DNA from: Melastoma dodecandrum
Lineage: Eukaryota > Streptophyta > Magnoliopsida > Myrtales > Melastomataceae
Direction: 5' to 3'
Length of the DNA stretch: 64,000 nt
NCBI GenBank assembly: GCA_029817715.1
Contig: JARUPY010000189.1
Coordinates: forward strand, 1-64,000
Shown here one piece after another: positions 41,790 through 54,000 of this stretch. The notes beneath the pieces were generated by a model, which worked only from the letters and a program-made list of their open reading frames with translations, searched no databases and was not told the DNA's origin. How positions within the stretch are numbered: the stretch's first letter is position 1; each line of letters begins with the position of its first letter. Made by a program: the position numbers and the translations under genes.

Positions 41790-43816
41790 ATGCCGAGAAA
41801 TACTCGAAGTACTATTGGCCGTGAGCCTCAGAATCCCTTAGATGGGGAAGACCAGGAACTTCCTCCGGGAATGGACTTGGAAGCGCCGGCCCTAGGAGGC
41901 CAGGCAGCTACAAACCAGTCCACTTTTGATTCACATGCCCCGTCCGAATTTATTTCGAGACTGGAGTTCCACAAGGAATTGGGGGATGTGCGTCAGGAGT
42001 TGACTGATATGAAGGGTATTCTAATGGATGTCCAAACTCTAATAGGGCGTCTTTCTGGCCCGAGAGACGAGGAAAGAGTGAGACCTCGTATGAGAGAGGC
42101 CCCCTTTAGGGAGTCTACGTTCATGGCAGACGCTCGTCGGACTGCTCAAGGGCCACGTAACGTGACTTTTGAGCAATCTGAGATAAGGACGAATGCTCTC
42201 TTTGAACCCGGGAATCTGGTTCCCCCTGGTCGACCCTCTTCTTCACGTAATCGACCAGCGAATACGTATTGGAATGAGGCAGAGGACTTCCAAGAGGAAA
42301 CAGATCGGGGGGAGGATTTTATTCCGTCTCGTCGCCCTGGAAAAGAGCCAATGGTCGACGCAGTTGGAGATCCCTATGAGCCTGGACCCCGGAGTAGTAA
42401 TCATCGTGAGGAGCCTTCATTTTATGTAAGGGATCCAACGAGCCAAACAATGGGAGAAAGGCCTCCGTATAGCCCGTTAAGGCCAACTCGACTCGCAGGG
42501 CAGGGGCCGATAGGCGGTGTACCCCCAGACTTAAGAGAGGCCATAACTCAGGTTATAGAGCAAGTCGTCCCCGGAATAGCTCGGCGAGATGACACCTGTT
42601 TATACAGGTCTCCTTATCCTGCGTACATTGATAGGGATTTCCCTTTACCTAGAGGTTATAGGGTGCCCGACTTCACTCGCTTCTCGGGCGAAGATGAAAT
42701 GACTCCACTTGAGCATATTGCTCGCTTCACTCATCAACTTGGCGAGGCGGCCGGGAATGACTTCTGGAAACTAAAGCTCTTCCCGAACTCATTAACCGGG
42801 GATGCCTTTACCTGGTATGCAAGCTTGCCGTCGGGGTCAGTAGCTTCATGGACTCAGATGCAGTCCATGTTTGTTAAAACCTTTGCTCGACTCGATATCC
42901 CCATGTCGATGTTTGAGGTTATGCGCCTTAGAAAGGCTAATGGGGAACACCCGGGGCAGTTTTTAATGAAACTAAGAAAGGCCTTATTACGGTGTAGGCC
43001 TCCCATACCGGAGAAAGACCAGTTGCTCCTCGCATTAAATGCGTTGTCCATTCCTTTCCGGAAAAAGCTACAAGGGGAGCGCTTTACCGATCTATATGAT
43101 TTGGCAAGGAGAGCCACTGAGTACTATCAGTGAGCCACTGAGCCACTGACTCGAGCCTACCAAGTCGATACTTATGAAGTCGACGTGGCCGAGTTTGTCA
43201 TGGGAGAGTCGACTATATGTGACCCCTTGACTGGGAAAAATTCTAAAGCTATATCCTCCCAGAAAAATGCCGAGGAAAGGAAATACTCCTTCGACACAGA
43301 TAAAGTCGACGCCATTTTTGACTGGCTTTATCAAACGACAAGGATCAGGCTTAAGCCTGGTCATCGAGTCCCTCAGACAGAAAGGGAAAAAAGTAGGAAT
43401 TACTGCAAGTGGCATGGTTCCTTCACCCATGCTACCAAGGACTGCCTGTCCTTTAGAAATATAATTCAGGATTTAATAGAGTCTAAAGAGCTCTGTTTTC
43501 CTGAAGTCGATGAAGTCGCCATGGTGGATGATAATCCATTTGGCGACGAAGTCGCCATTCATACATTTGATATATTTGACACTGAGGTTAACCTTGTAGA
43601 AGTCATTAACGACTCTGCTATACCTTCGCAGGATTTGCAAGCAACTGGCGAGACCTTGGTGGTTAATGCCCTGATGAAGCGACTAGCTGAGCGTGGGGTT
43701 TTCATCCTGCCGAAAGGAAGGGACAAGTGGCTTTGCCACTGGCACCTGAACAACACTCACACGACGGACCAATGCCACACTGATATGCGAAGAAATAGAG
43801 GGAAGCCGTTACGCAG
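41790..43816 (+). pseudogene. Gag of the Tat-like Gypsy element
   Basis: Starts MPRNTRSTIGREPQNP. The Gag core lies near residues 290-440: GYRVPDFTRFSGEDEMTPLE, FPNSLTGDAFTWYASLPSG, FVKTFARLDIPMSMFEV, RRATEYYQ. A TGA at 43131-43133 interrupts it inside a local GAGCCACT duplication, and the same frame reopens with LTRAYQVDTYEVD. It then shows two Cys/His motifs, CKWHGSFTHATKDC and CHWHLNNTHTTDQC, and RRNRGKPL at the breakpoint. The frame beyond 43816 (to 43863) is foreign LTR sequence. Confidence 0.8.
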
Positions 43817-43883
43817 TGTTACAGAGGGAGGACTGTGGCTGGAGGCAGAGAAGCGGCGTTGAGCGTGCAAGTGAAGATGTAAT

Positions 43884-45862
43884 TGTAATACCTCAAATCT
43901 TTCTCGGGACATAACTAACCCGATTGAGCTAAACTAACGCAGCCATGATTTCATTTCAGGAAATGCTTTCTTTAATTCTCAGCTGTAAAGAATCCACCCT
44001 AGTACAAACCGTATACAATTGCATTTTCTTACAAAGCCAAAATCGAACAGTACAACAACGACAACCTCAAAGGAATCAACAACAACAACAATGTTTGCAC
44101 AAGCCAAATGGAGGCAGAGTCATCCGAGTCTCCCGTCAGCATAAAAGCCTCCTCTTGATTATCATCACCACCTCCAGAAGCAATCACTGCAAGAGATGAC
44201 TGCCGCTACTGCCGCTACAATAAATTTCAGCCACCTAGATATACTGCAGAAGTCATATTAATGACAACATCCTCTGCACTATCAACAACATTAACAAAGA
44301 GAGAACGGTTACAAAAGGGACTTACCAAATTCTCGGGGGTTGATGGTCTTTCTAGCTTCCTTCCTCAGTCCTATGAACAAAAAAGGATCCTCACAGCCTT
44401 GACCTACGGAGATCTTCCTCCTCTGCATCCAGTTCCTCCCAAGCATCGATGTGGATGAACTCTTTCGGACGATCCAACCAGTCTCGATCCCCGCCTTATG
44501 CGGTGAACTGTTCCTGAGCTCCTCGCGGATGCACATCTGCATGGCGAGGAGCTCCCCTTTTGCTGTAATTCGTTTCCTTTTCTGCGTACAGGTCTTTCCA
44601 GCCAATAGAGGCATATTCCTCATCCTCCTGACCTTCCCGTCGGCGAAGAACCAACAACCGGCTCTTTGTGATCGTCCTCAGCCAGCCCAGTCACCCCGGC
44701 TCCATCCATGGTGGACTCAAACTCCCTTGGCGCCCCAAGTCTCAGCAGAGACGGAACCGCCTCTCCAGCGGTCTCGGATCTCAAGGCAGCCGCAGTCTTC
44801 CTCCTTTCCTCCCGGCAGCCCCGGCGAACCCGCTCCCTCCACCAACAGTGGCGGATCTTGCTCCCCCGACGGTTAGCCAAGGTCCAGCCGGTCCCCATCC
44901 TCCGGATCTGACGATGACGACCCAACAACAGCCCCATCTCCTTGCCTCCTGGCGCCCCCTTTACCGGCTCGACAAACCGTAGCTTCCTCCAACGTATCCA
45001 GCCCCAAGGCAGCTCCCTATCTCACCCCTCGACTCTCACAGAACCTGCAGCGGCAAACCGCTTCTCCCTCCGGCGTTCCCAGTTCCCACGGCGGCGGATC
45101 TTGCTTCCCCAGCGCACCCAAGTTTCGTGATAGCAGCCCACTACTTCCAGACTTCTTTAGGTCATGGCCGCCCTCTCAAGCGACGATGGTGTCGCCCTCT
45201 CACCTCTTCCCGGCGCCTTTAACCTCACCGTGGCAGACCCACTTCCCCCTTCCGGCGCATCCAAACTCGGCGGCAACAACCCACCTCCATGTCTGATCAC
45301 GATAGCCCACCCCCCTGGGATCTCGAGGGCTTGCAGCAGCGGAGGTCCCCGATCGGCGTCCCCACACTCACCTCGAATCCGAAGCTTCAGCACCTTCCAC
45401 GGCGGCGAATCTTGCTTACCCGGCATCCCCAAGCCACAGCGATCTCGTGGATCTCGACCATGGCAGCCTCGGAGGCCCGCATCTTCAGTAGCGACGGCCT
45501 TCAAACTCTTCTTCTCCGGCGAGATCTCGGCAACTATGGTGTCTTGAAGGCAAACAGATTTCAGCCGTGGGAATATCGCCATGGAAAACATGACTTTCGT
45601 GGGTTTCGACCAAGGAGGTAAGGAATGCTTTCTTTCTCTTTTTCTCTTCAAATATTAATTTTTTTTTTTTTTATTGATAATACAATCAGAAAGCCCATGC
45701 CCTATAATTAAACGTAGAATTTCGGTTAAGTGTCTGGCCTCGATTTTTAAGAATAGTTACTGATTTATTAAAATGGATTTAACAGTCAAGTATCCGAATT
45801 CTAACAATGTTAATATACATGCTCTATTGTCAATAATTGTTAATAACTCTTGTTATTTTAAT

Positions 45863-45895
<33 letters not shown>

Positions 45896-47003
45896 CACGT
45901 ATCATTAGTGTTTCGTATTATCATTTGCTCATTTTCTTTTTCTTGTTTTGTATGTGAAATACGGCGGAACCTCGCGAGTACCCCCATCGATATACGTCAT
46001 TTGAGCATTTTCGATTAAAACTCTAAGACATGACTTACCTCCATTTTTTTTAATTTATTGAGTTTTATTTAAGTTTAGCAATACTAATCACACTTACATT
46101 TTTGTTTTGCATGTATACTGAGCATGCATTTTCAGAAGACCCCAAACATTCGAATACTAATTCGAAGGCGCGTGTATCAAACCGCGCTGATCCACCCCGG
46201 CCTACAAACCGCGGGCTCGAAGACAAAGCGGCCCCAAACTCAATCAAAGGTACAAAGGGGAGGTGCGGGCCTCCCGAATTTTTATTTTATTTCCACATGT
46301 AACGGATTGTGGGCCCAAGGGCATAGGCCCGCAATCACCGCCCTTCCCCGCTCCTTTTGATCTAAATAATTGTCTGTGTCTGTCCGCATGCCTTAGGCCC
46401 ATAGGTTTATCGTCGCATGCTGTTTGCAAAGCAAATAAACATGAGTTCGGGCCCAAAAGCCCGAATCGGGTCCAACGCCCGTAAATCAGAAACATGAGTC
46501 CGGAGTGATGCCCGGATCGGGTCCAACACCCGTTAATTAAAAACAAACTTTTTGGGAGCAAACGCCACCTTTTCGCATGTTTAGATGTAAGAGTTAGTAA
46601 TTAGGAATCTCCGAATCTACTCTGGTTTTCCGACTTAAACCAAGCTTTTATAATTAAGTCGGTGGCGACTCCGTAATAGTTTACCTAGGTTAAACAACAA
46701 CACTTTTTTACGAAGCCATTTTGGATGAGGGACTGACGACACGAGCCGCTCTTGGAACCTCCTGAAGCTTCCTCCTCGGGCCATGCGCTTCTTTTCACCC
46801 GTCGCCTCTTATGGAGCATGGAGACGATCGGTGAAAAGTCTGGGCAGACTCGGTCAGGAATCCAAGGAGGGACCACCCAATTCTCTTCCGCAGCGTTCGA
46901 TGCTCGAGTCGCGACGCCGACCGGTTGAGCCTTGGGGAGCGGGCCCGGATCCTCGTGTCGTTCGAACCGCCGCGCGCGTGCTAGGCCGGAAGGCGCGCGT
47001 ACA
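43884..47003 (+). repeat. LTR1 of the compound element (3,120 bp)
   Basis: TGTAATACCTCAAATC to GGCGCGCGTACA. LTR1 differs from both other copies at several sites where those agree (CTAAACT versus CTAAACA near 43930; AATCCACC versus AATCCGCC near 43996; AGCCCAC versus AGCCTAC near 45139; CCTACAAACC versus CCTAAAAACC near 46205). A GC-rich block (44.6-45.6 kb) opens frames on both strands, with no family resemblance. Confidence 0.95.
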
Positions 47004-47010
47004 TCCCGGA

Positions 47011-47029
47011 TGGCGACTCCGCTGGGGAC
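47011..47029 (+). other. Primer binding site, internal region 1
   Basis: TGGCGACTCCGCTGGGGAC, seven bases after LTR1; complementary to the 3' end expected of a plant tRNA-Arg. Repeated at 55116-55134. Confidence 0.75.
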
Positions 47030-47823
47030 ACTGCATGTGGATTCCTTTCGAACGCTCTTACATTTTTAATCCACATGCGGAGAGGAGTTCTTGTTTGCGT
47101 GTGTAATTGCTTGGCTCGGTGCCCTTTGTATGCTCTCATGGTTGTGTTCGTTTACTGCTTTCCTAGGCATATCTAGGGGTGCCCGAACCCGGGCTAGGAT
47201 TTTTAGAGGGGTCACCGAAGGGCTCACCGTGCTGCTATTTGCGGTTTGGTTTTTGGCCGGGGCCCCGCCTCCCTTAGTCCGAGGGAGGTTTAGAAACCTT
47301 CATCCGATAGTCTAGCATTGATTGCCCACTACAGGTACCAGACACCGCACGTGCATTTGTCTGTTACTGAGTGACTGCTACTTGTGCAGGGACAGGTATC
47401 AGGTACGTTTTGTCTGCTATAACTGTAAAACTAACAATGCTCGTTTTGCAGTTGGGTCGAGCTTATTACAATGGGCTTCAAGAAGCCTCTTTTGTCTTAT
47501 TACCCTACCTAATTGCATATCATACATTTGGGCAACCACATGAGTGTCTGTCTAATTACAGTTTTCAAATTAACAAATCATTTACAATAATTGTTTCATG
47601 ACATTATTGCATTTCCTTTGTAAATGCATACACATATATGAGTGCGATTAGGCAACAATATAAACTTATCATGCATCGATTACATTATTGCATGATACTA
47701 ATCTAAACATTCTCTCTATTTTCCTTCCGAGGTTTAATTCTCCAACATGGCTCCTCGAACGGGACTAGGGACAAAGCATGACATTACAAATCTACAAGCA
47801 CAAGAATACCAAGGATTTATCGA

Positions 47824-48035
47824 CGGCTACCCGGCCCAAAGTCGAACATCTAACAACATGAAGACCAAAGTTTCCATACGGCTACCAAGGTCCAAAGCCG
47901 TGTGTCCAACGACATGAGCCCAAAGTGTTATCAACGGCTACCAAAGTACAAAGCCAAAAACAAAGACCAAAGATCACCCAACGACTACCAAGGTTCAAAG
48001 CCGAATCTAACAACATGAAAACCCCAAGGAGGTTA
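47824..48035 (+). repeat. About 55-bp degenerate tandem repeat, four copies
   Basis: Starts CGGCTAC/CGACTAC at 47824, 47879, 47935 and 47982, each followed by CCAAGGTCCAAAGCCG-like sequence. The equivalent array lies near 55929-56140 in internal region 2. Confidence 0.75.
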
Positions 48036-48869
48036 CATCTCACTAGCCAACCACAGTCAACATCAAAACTAATGACAAACCAAAGAGCCGTTCATAAACA
48101 TGCAAAAACCGGACTCGTCGGAACATTGCGCCTCTACTGATCCGACAATCGCTCCAAGGAGTACATTCTAGCACTATGGGCAAACTCATCTTCACAACAA
48201 CCTCGCAAGATCAAACTTCACAAGAACTTGACGAATGTCGGATCCACAGCATCCCAACGACAAAAACATGAACATGGACGAGATTCTTCAAGCGACGGCG
48301 AACACATAGCGCGACTGACATTGGAAACTCCCAATCGCTCTATTCGCCTTCCAACAGTTCAAAACATACATGATGGCTTTATCGATATTTAAACTGCTAA
48401 CACCAAGACATCCATTTTACCTTGCAGGTACAAAATGTCTCGTCTGGAGCTCACACAACAGCTTACAAAATACCAAAGAACATGATGTCTACCCAACGAC
48501 GACGCATACTTCGACTGGGGCAATTTCCTTTGAATTCCTTACGGCACCCAAGCGGTCATCCCGACAGTATTCAACCACCGACTCTCACCAAAGAACAGAA
48601 GAGAAGGTCAGTCACCGCATCACTCATGGGCAAAAAAAAAAAAAAAAAAAACAAGCACCTCGACCCACCATATGAGCGGCCAATCCCCTAGCCCGCCCAC
48701 CACATTTGCGGTAATTGCCCACGCGCCCCACAAAAAGCCATCAACTTTGCACATCCGGGGCATCATCTTATCGAAGAGAACCGTCACAAATACTCAACGT
48801 GGACACTGTTCGATATTACAATACATGAAAGGGAGTATCTATTCCTTGATCAATTCTTTCTTGCAAAAA

Positions 48870-50640
48870 TAAGTTACATGAGCTCACTTATTTTAGCCCT
48901 TGTCGCATGTTGACGAAGGCGAGGGTGGCAGGGTGGAAAAGTTTCGAGCCAAAGTTTCAAAATATCCTTCGTTGTTAACAAAATGACAATCTACATGAAA
49001 GGGAGTATTCGTTCATCAACTAATACCTTCTCTGCAGAACAGGTTACATGAGCTTACTTGTTTTGCCCTTCGACTTGTTTTATAGGTACATGAACATCCT
49101 AGACAGACAACGAAGGCAAGGACGGTAAGGTGAAAAAGTTTCGAGCCAAAGTTTCAAAACGGCCTTCGTTGGCAAAACAACGACAACGACAGACGAGAAC
49201 AATCCTGGGGCAAATCTCCGAGCGATCCTAGGGCAAATCCCCGACTAATCCAGGGGCAAATCTCTGAGTGATCATAGACATATCTCCGAGCGATCCTGGG
49301 GCATCACCTCCAAGCTATCCCGGGACAAGACAGAGCAATCTCGATTAATTCCCCGTTGACAAACTAACGAATCACATGAAAGAAGTACATGAACACCCTA
49401 GACGGACAATCAATGGATTTCGAACCAAAGCTTTGGAGCAACATGTCATCAATAAGACATCAAATTACATGAAAATGGTACATGAGTGCCCTAGGCAGAC
49501 AATGAAGACAAATAATAAAGCTTCAAACAAGAACACAACCTTCATCAACAAACTTCTTTATATCCCCAAAGAACTTGGGCATTGAACATCGACAATACAC
49601 ATGAAAAGGGAGAATCACACAGTCATTACTCTCTTCATCAAGTTAAACGAGATTACATGAGCTTATTTTGATTACATCCTTTGTCTCGTGGGCAGGTACA
49701 AGAGCTCCTCACACGAATGGTACAAAACTCCTATGGCAAAGGCGAGGGTGAAAGGGCGGCAAAGCTTCAAGCCAAAGTCTTGCAGCAATTTCGTCAAACC
49801 TTCAACTCCCTCGGATGAAGACATAACGACGAAATCATACAAAAGGGAAGTACCAAAACTCTACTTCACCTTTCTTACAAATGAAGTTACACGAGCAAAC
49901 TTCATTCTCACTCTAATAGAAACAAGTCGCACGAACTAACTTGTTTCTCGTCATCTGTTTGATAGGTACATGAACTTCCTTACACAACAGACGTCAGAAA
50001 AGAGTAACTACTTCGTCAATCCTTTGATTCCTCCAGACAAAGATGCAATGGCGAAACACATAGAAATAGGAAGTATCAAAACTCTACTTCGCCTTTCATA
50101 TAAATGATGTTACATGAGCAAACTTCATTCCTACTTTAGAAGAAACAAGTTACATGAGCTCACTTGTTCTCTGTCCTTTTGCCTAGTGTAGGTACATGAG
50201 CATACAGACAAAGGCGCGGGCGGTTGGGTGGAAAATTTCAAACCAAAGCTTCGAGATTGCCTTTGTCATAACCAAAGATGATCATACCAAAAGGGAGTAT
50301 CATCTACACTGCTCTCTAACAAAATTTCTTATATTTCCCCAGATGGAGTCGTGTCTCCGTTTCCCCAGCTGGAGTCATGCCTTCGTTCAAGCTGGAGTTG
50401 ATTACATGCATCGCATTCCTCAACAAGGATCGAACATACAAGCATATTCCTCCAAAACTATCATTGAGACGGACATATCCACCTCATCTCCCCAGCGGAT
50501 ACTTCATTTCATTGTTATCTCCCCAAACAAGAGTCGAAGTACATGAACTAACTTCGTCTTTATCCGTCGTCAACTGTGTAGGCACATGGACATCCACACA
50601 GTACGGTACAAACTCCTAGGCAACGGCGTGGGTGGTCGGG
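48870..50640 (+). repeat. Degenerate long repeats (GTTACATGAGC / AAGGCGNGGGNGGTNGGGTGG)
   Basis: GTTACATGAGC-type blocks recur near 48877, 49045, 49648, 49886, 50109 and 50150. A CGAAGGCGAGGGTGGCAGGG-type block recurs near 48913, 49119, 49738, 50206 and 50620. Spacing is irregular, about 170-600 bp. Equivalent to the 3' UTR of the Ogre-like element (11.3-12.05 kb) and repeated at 56.97-58.75 kb. Confidence 0.65.
49202..49339 (+). repeat. 23-bp tandem repeat, six copies
   Basis: Unit ATCCTGGGGCAAATCTCC plus GAGCG, starts at 49202, 49225, 49248, 49271, 49293 and 49317, decaying toward the right. The copy in internal region 2 starts at 57305. Confidence 0.85.
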
Positions 50641-51986
50641 TGGAAGCTGTTTGATTCTAATCTCAAAAGAACATGACTGGGGCATGAAAGTGAAAACACT
50701 TTCCCCCTCGAAGTTTGGACAAGAGCACCACCGAGGTTTGAATACCTAAACCTGTTTATTTTCTTAAGCATTTGTGTGCTCATTTGCATACAATTTGAAA
50801 TTATCTTTAATAAAAATGTTTCTGAACGAGAGTGGAGAAGGCAAGCCTATCCCCAAACACTTACCCAGAGTGATGAGCGCAAATACTATAAAAATTCATA
50901 CACAAGAATTCAGGCGGATGACGAGTCCTTTGACAAAAGATGCTCTAAACCGGAATGAGATCGAGCACTTCTTCTCTATCCCAAACATGGAACATCAACT
51001 ATTGCTAGCCCCTTTCGAGCCAAAGTTGAAGTTTTCGTATACACTACACCTAACAAGTCTAAGGACCGCCTCACATCGAGGTTAAAAAGGGAGATCTTGT
51101 AGTTAGAACCCGGAAGCGGCGGATCGTAGAGGCTACACTTCCTTAAAATTCAGGCGAAGATGCACCATCGACAGTTAAGCCCATCAGTTGAATCGTTCCC
51201 AAAGACCGAACTCCTCAAAGAGCTTTCCAAAAGACACAAATTCCAAAGAAAATTATCAGAAAATAAAGTAGGGCAAATCCCTATGTTTCAGCAAAGAAAA
51301 AGCAAAATCAGCGCAAAGACCAAAGTCTTCAAAAGCAAAGTGCAAGATGAAAATCAAAAGAGCAAAAACAAAGCATCGGGACTGACATTGACGGTCGCAA
51401 AAGCAAAGATGCTACCCTTCTAAAACAAAGCTTTCCTCAAAGTGGATTGATCACACCTGCCAGTAAACCATTTATTCATCCCCCAACAGAACATGTCAAC
51501 TGGTGACCTGTCTAATGGATGGAAAATTTGCTTGAATGGTGGAACATCTACGATCCAGTAGCTTTTGATGAGGTCCTCAAACTTTTTCTTTCAGACAAAG
51601 AATTTAAACTTTCAGTTTAACGGCCTTATGCCGAACCTACATTACAACCCAAGTAAAGTCTCATTCGACCGGTACATGAACATCCAAGTCAAAGGAATTC
51701 CGAAATCCAACTGAATTGGCTTTCAGAAATAGGAGTGAAACACGAGAGGAATTAATAAACCTTCTCTGCTCTCGCTCGAAAACATACTCTTAAAAAAAAA
51801 ACAAAACGAAGCATAATGTGCATGTACATTTAGTTGTTTTGTCTTTGTTTTCGTTGTGGCTAATGACTTTCTTGAAGAGCTTTTAGGGTGCATGTCGACG
51901 AAAGGAGCTCTCGAAACATAATTTGAGGTATTCCTGATATCCTTGCGAGAAAATCTTCCCAGATTCCCTCACAAGGAGGGGCAAAC

Positions 51987-53969
51987 TGTAATACCTCAAA
52001 TCTTTCTCGGGACATAACTAACCCGATTGAGCTAAACAAACGCAGCCATGATTTCATTTCAGGAAATGCTTTCTTTAATTCTCAGCTGTAAAGAATCCGC
52101 CCTAGTACAAACCGTATACAATTGCATTTTCTTACAAAGCCAAAATCGAACAGTACAACAACGACAACCTCAAAGGAATCAACAACAACAACAATGTTTG
52201 CACAAGCCAAATGGAGGCAGAGTCATCCGAGTCTCCCGTCAGCATAAAAGCCTCCTCTTGATTATCATCACCACCTCCAGAAGCAATCACTGCAAGAGAT
52301 GACTGCCGCTACTGCCGCTACAATAAATTTCAGCCACCTAGATATACTGCAGAAGTCATATTAATGACAACATCCTCTGCACTATCAACAACATTAACAA
52401 AGAGAGAACGGTTACAAAAGGGACTTACCAAATTCTCGGGGGTTGATGGTCTTTCTAGCTTCCTTCCTCAGTCCTATGAACAAAAAAGGATCCTCACAGC
52501 CTTGACCTACGGAGATCTTCCTCCTCTGCATCCAGTTCCTCCCAAGCATCGATGTGGATGAACTCTTTCGGACGATCCAACCAGTCTCGATCCCCGCCTT
52601 ATGCGGTGAACTGTTCCTGAGCTCCTCGCGGATGCACATCTGCATGGCGAGGAGCTCCCCTTTTGCTGTAATTCGTTTCCTTTTCTGCGTACAGGTCTTT
52701 CCAGCCAATAGAGGCATATTCCTCATCCTCCTGACCTTCCCGTCGGCGAAGAACCAACAACCGGCTCTTTGTGATCGTCCTCAGCCAGCCCAGTCACCCC
52801 GGCTCCATCCATGGTGGACTCAAACTCCCTTGGCGCCCCAAGTCTCAGCAGAGACGGAACCGCCTCTCCAGCGGTCTCGGATCTCAAGGCAGCCGCAGTC
52901 TTCCTCCTTTCCTCCCGGCAGCCCCGGCGAACCCGCTCCCTCCACCAACAGTGGCGGATCTTGCTCCCCCGACGGTTAGCCAAGGTCCAGCCGGTCCCCA
53001 TCCTCCGGATCTGACGATGACGACCCAACAACAGCCCCATCTCCTTGCCTCCTGGCGCCCCCTTTACCGGCTCGACAAACCGTAGCTTCCTCCAACGTAT
53101 CCAGCCCCAAGGCAGCTCCCTATCTCACCCCTCGACTCTCACAGAACCTGCAGCGGCAAACCGCTTCTCCCTCCGGCGTTCCCAGTTCCCACGGCGGCGG
53201 ATCTTGCTTCCCCAGCGCACCCAAGTTTCGTGATAGCAGCCTACTACTTCCAGACTTCTTTAGGTCATGGCCGCCCTCTCAAGCGACGATGGTGTCGCCC
53301 TCTCACCTCTTCCCGGCGCCTTTAACCTCACCGTGGCAGACCCACTTCCCCCTTCCGGCGCATCCAAACTCGGCGGCAACAACCCACCTCCATGTCTGAT
53401 CACGATAGCCCACCCCCCTGGGATCTCGAGGGCTTGCAGCAGCGGAGGTCCCCGATCGGCGTCCCCACACTCACCTCGAATCCGAAGCTTCAGCACCTTC
53501 CACGGCGGCGAATCTTGCTTACCCGGCATCCCCAAGCCACAGCGATCTCGTGGATCTCGACCATGGCAGCCTCGGAGGCCCGCATCTTCAGTAGCGACGG
53601 CCTTCAAACTCTTCTTCTCCGGCGAGATCTCGGCAACTATGGTGTCTTGAAGGCAAACAGATTTCAGCCGTGGGAATATCGCCATGGAAAACATGACTTT
53701 CGTGGGTTTCGACCAAGGAGGTAAGGAATGCTTTCTTTCTCTTTTTCTCTTCAAATATTAATTTTTTTTTTTATTTTTTATTGATAATACAATCAGAAAG
53801 CCCATGCCCTATAATTAAACGTAGAATTTCGGTTAAGTGTCTGGCCTCGATTTTTAAGAATAGTTACTGATTTATTAAAATGGATTTAACAGTCAAGTAT
53901 CCGAATTCTAACAATGTTAATATACGTGCTCTATTGTCAATAATTGTTAATAACTCTTGTTATTTTAAT

Positions 53970-54000
<31 letters not shown>

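Larger units (their letters stand above)
40731..43816 (+). mobile_element. Tat-like Ty3-Gypsy element, 5' LTR and gag only
   Basis: An LTR-like region (about 40731-41737) is followed by a primer-site-like TGGCGACCACAGTGGGA (41744-41760) and a gag frame from 41790. The gag run stops at 43816, where an unrelated LTR sequence begins, so the rest of the element is expected beyond the nested insertions and outside the window. LTR edges are approximate because no second copy is present. Confidence 0.75.
47004..51986 (+). other. Internal region 1 of the compound element, non-coding
   Basis: 4,983 bp. Primer site TGGCGACTCCGCTGGGGAC at 47011-47029, as in Ogre-type elements primed by tRNA-Arg. The leader (about 47090-47470) and the 3' end (about 51.4-51.98 kb) resemble the Ogre-like element. 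The middle holds several tandem and degenerate repeats. No frame shows a Gag, protease, RT, RNase H or integrase motif. The purine tract ends at 51986. Confidence 0.85.

Noticed and set aside
44240..45651. Overlapping frames of 100-164 codons in the LTRs, repeated in all three copies
   Set aside because: Both strands open because of GC-rich composition; no domain, and repetition only reflects LTR duplication.
48600..48670. Poly-A/lysine-rich frame, possibly a retroposed transcript tail
   Set aside because: A simple A-run inside the compound element; no target duplication or source gene.
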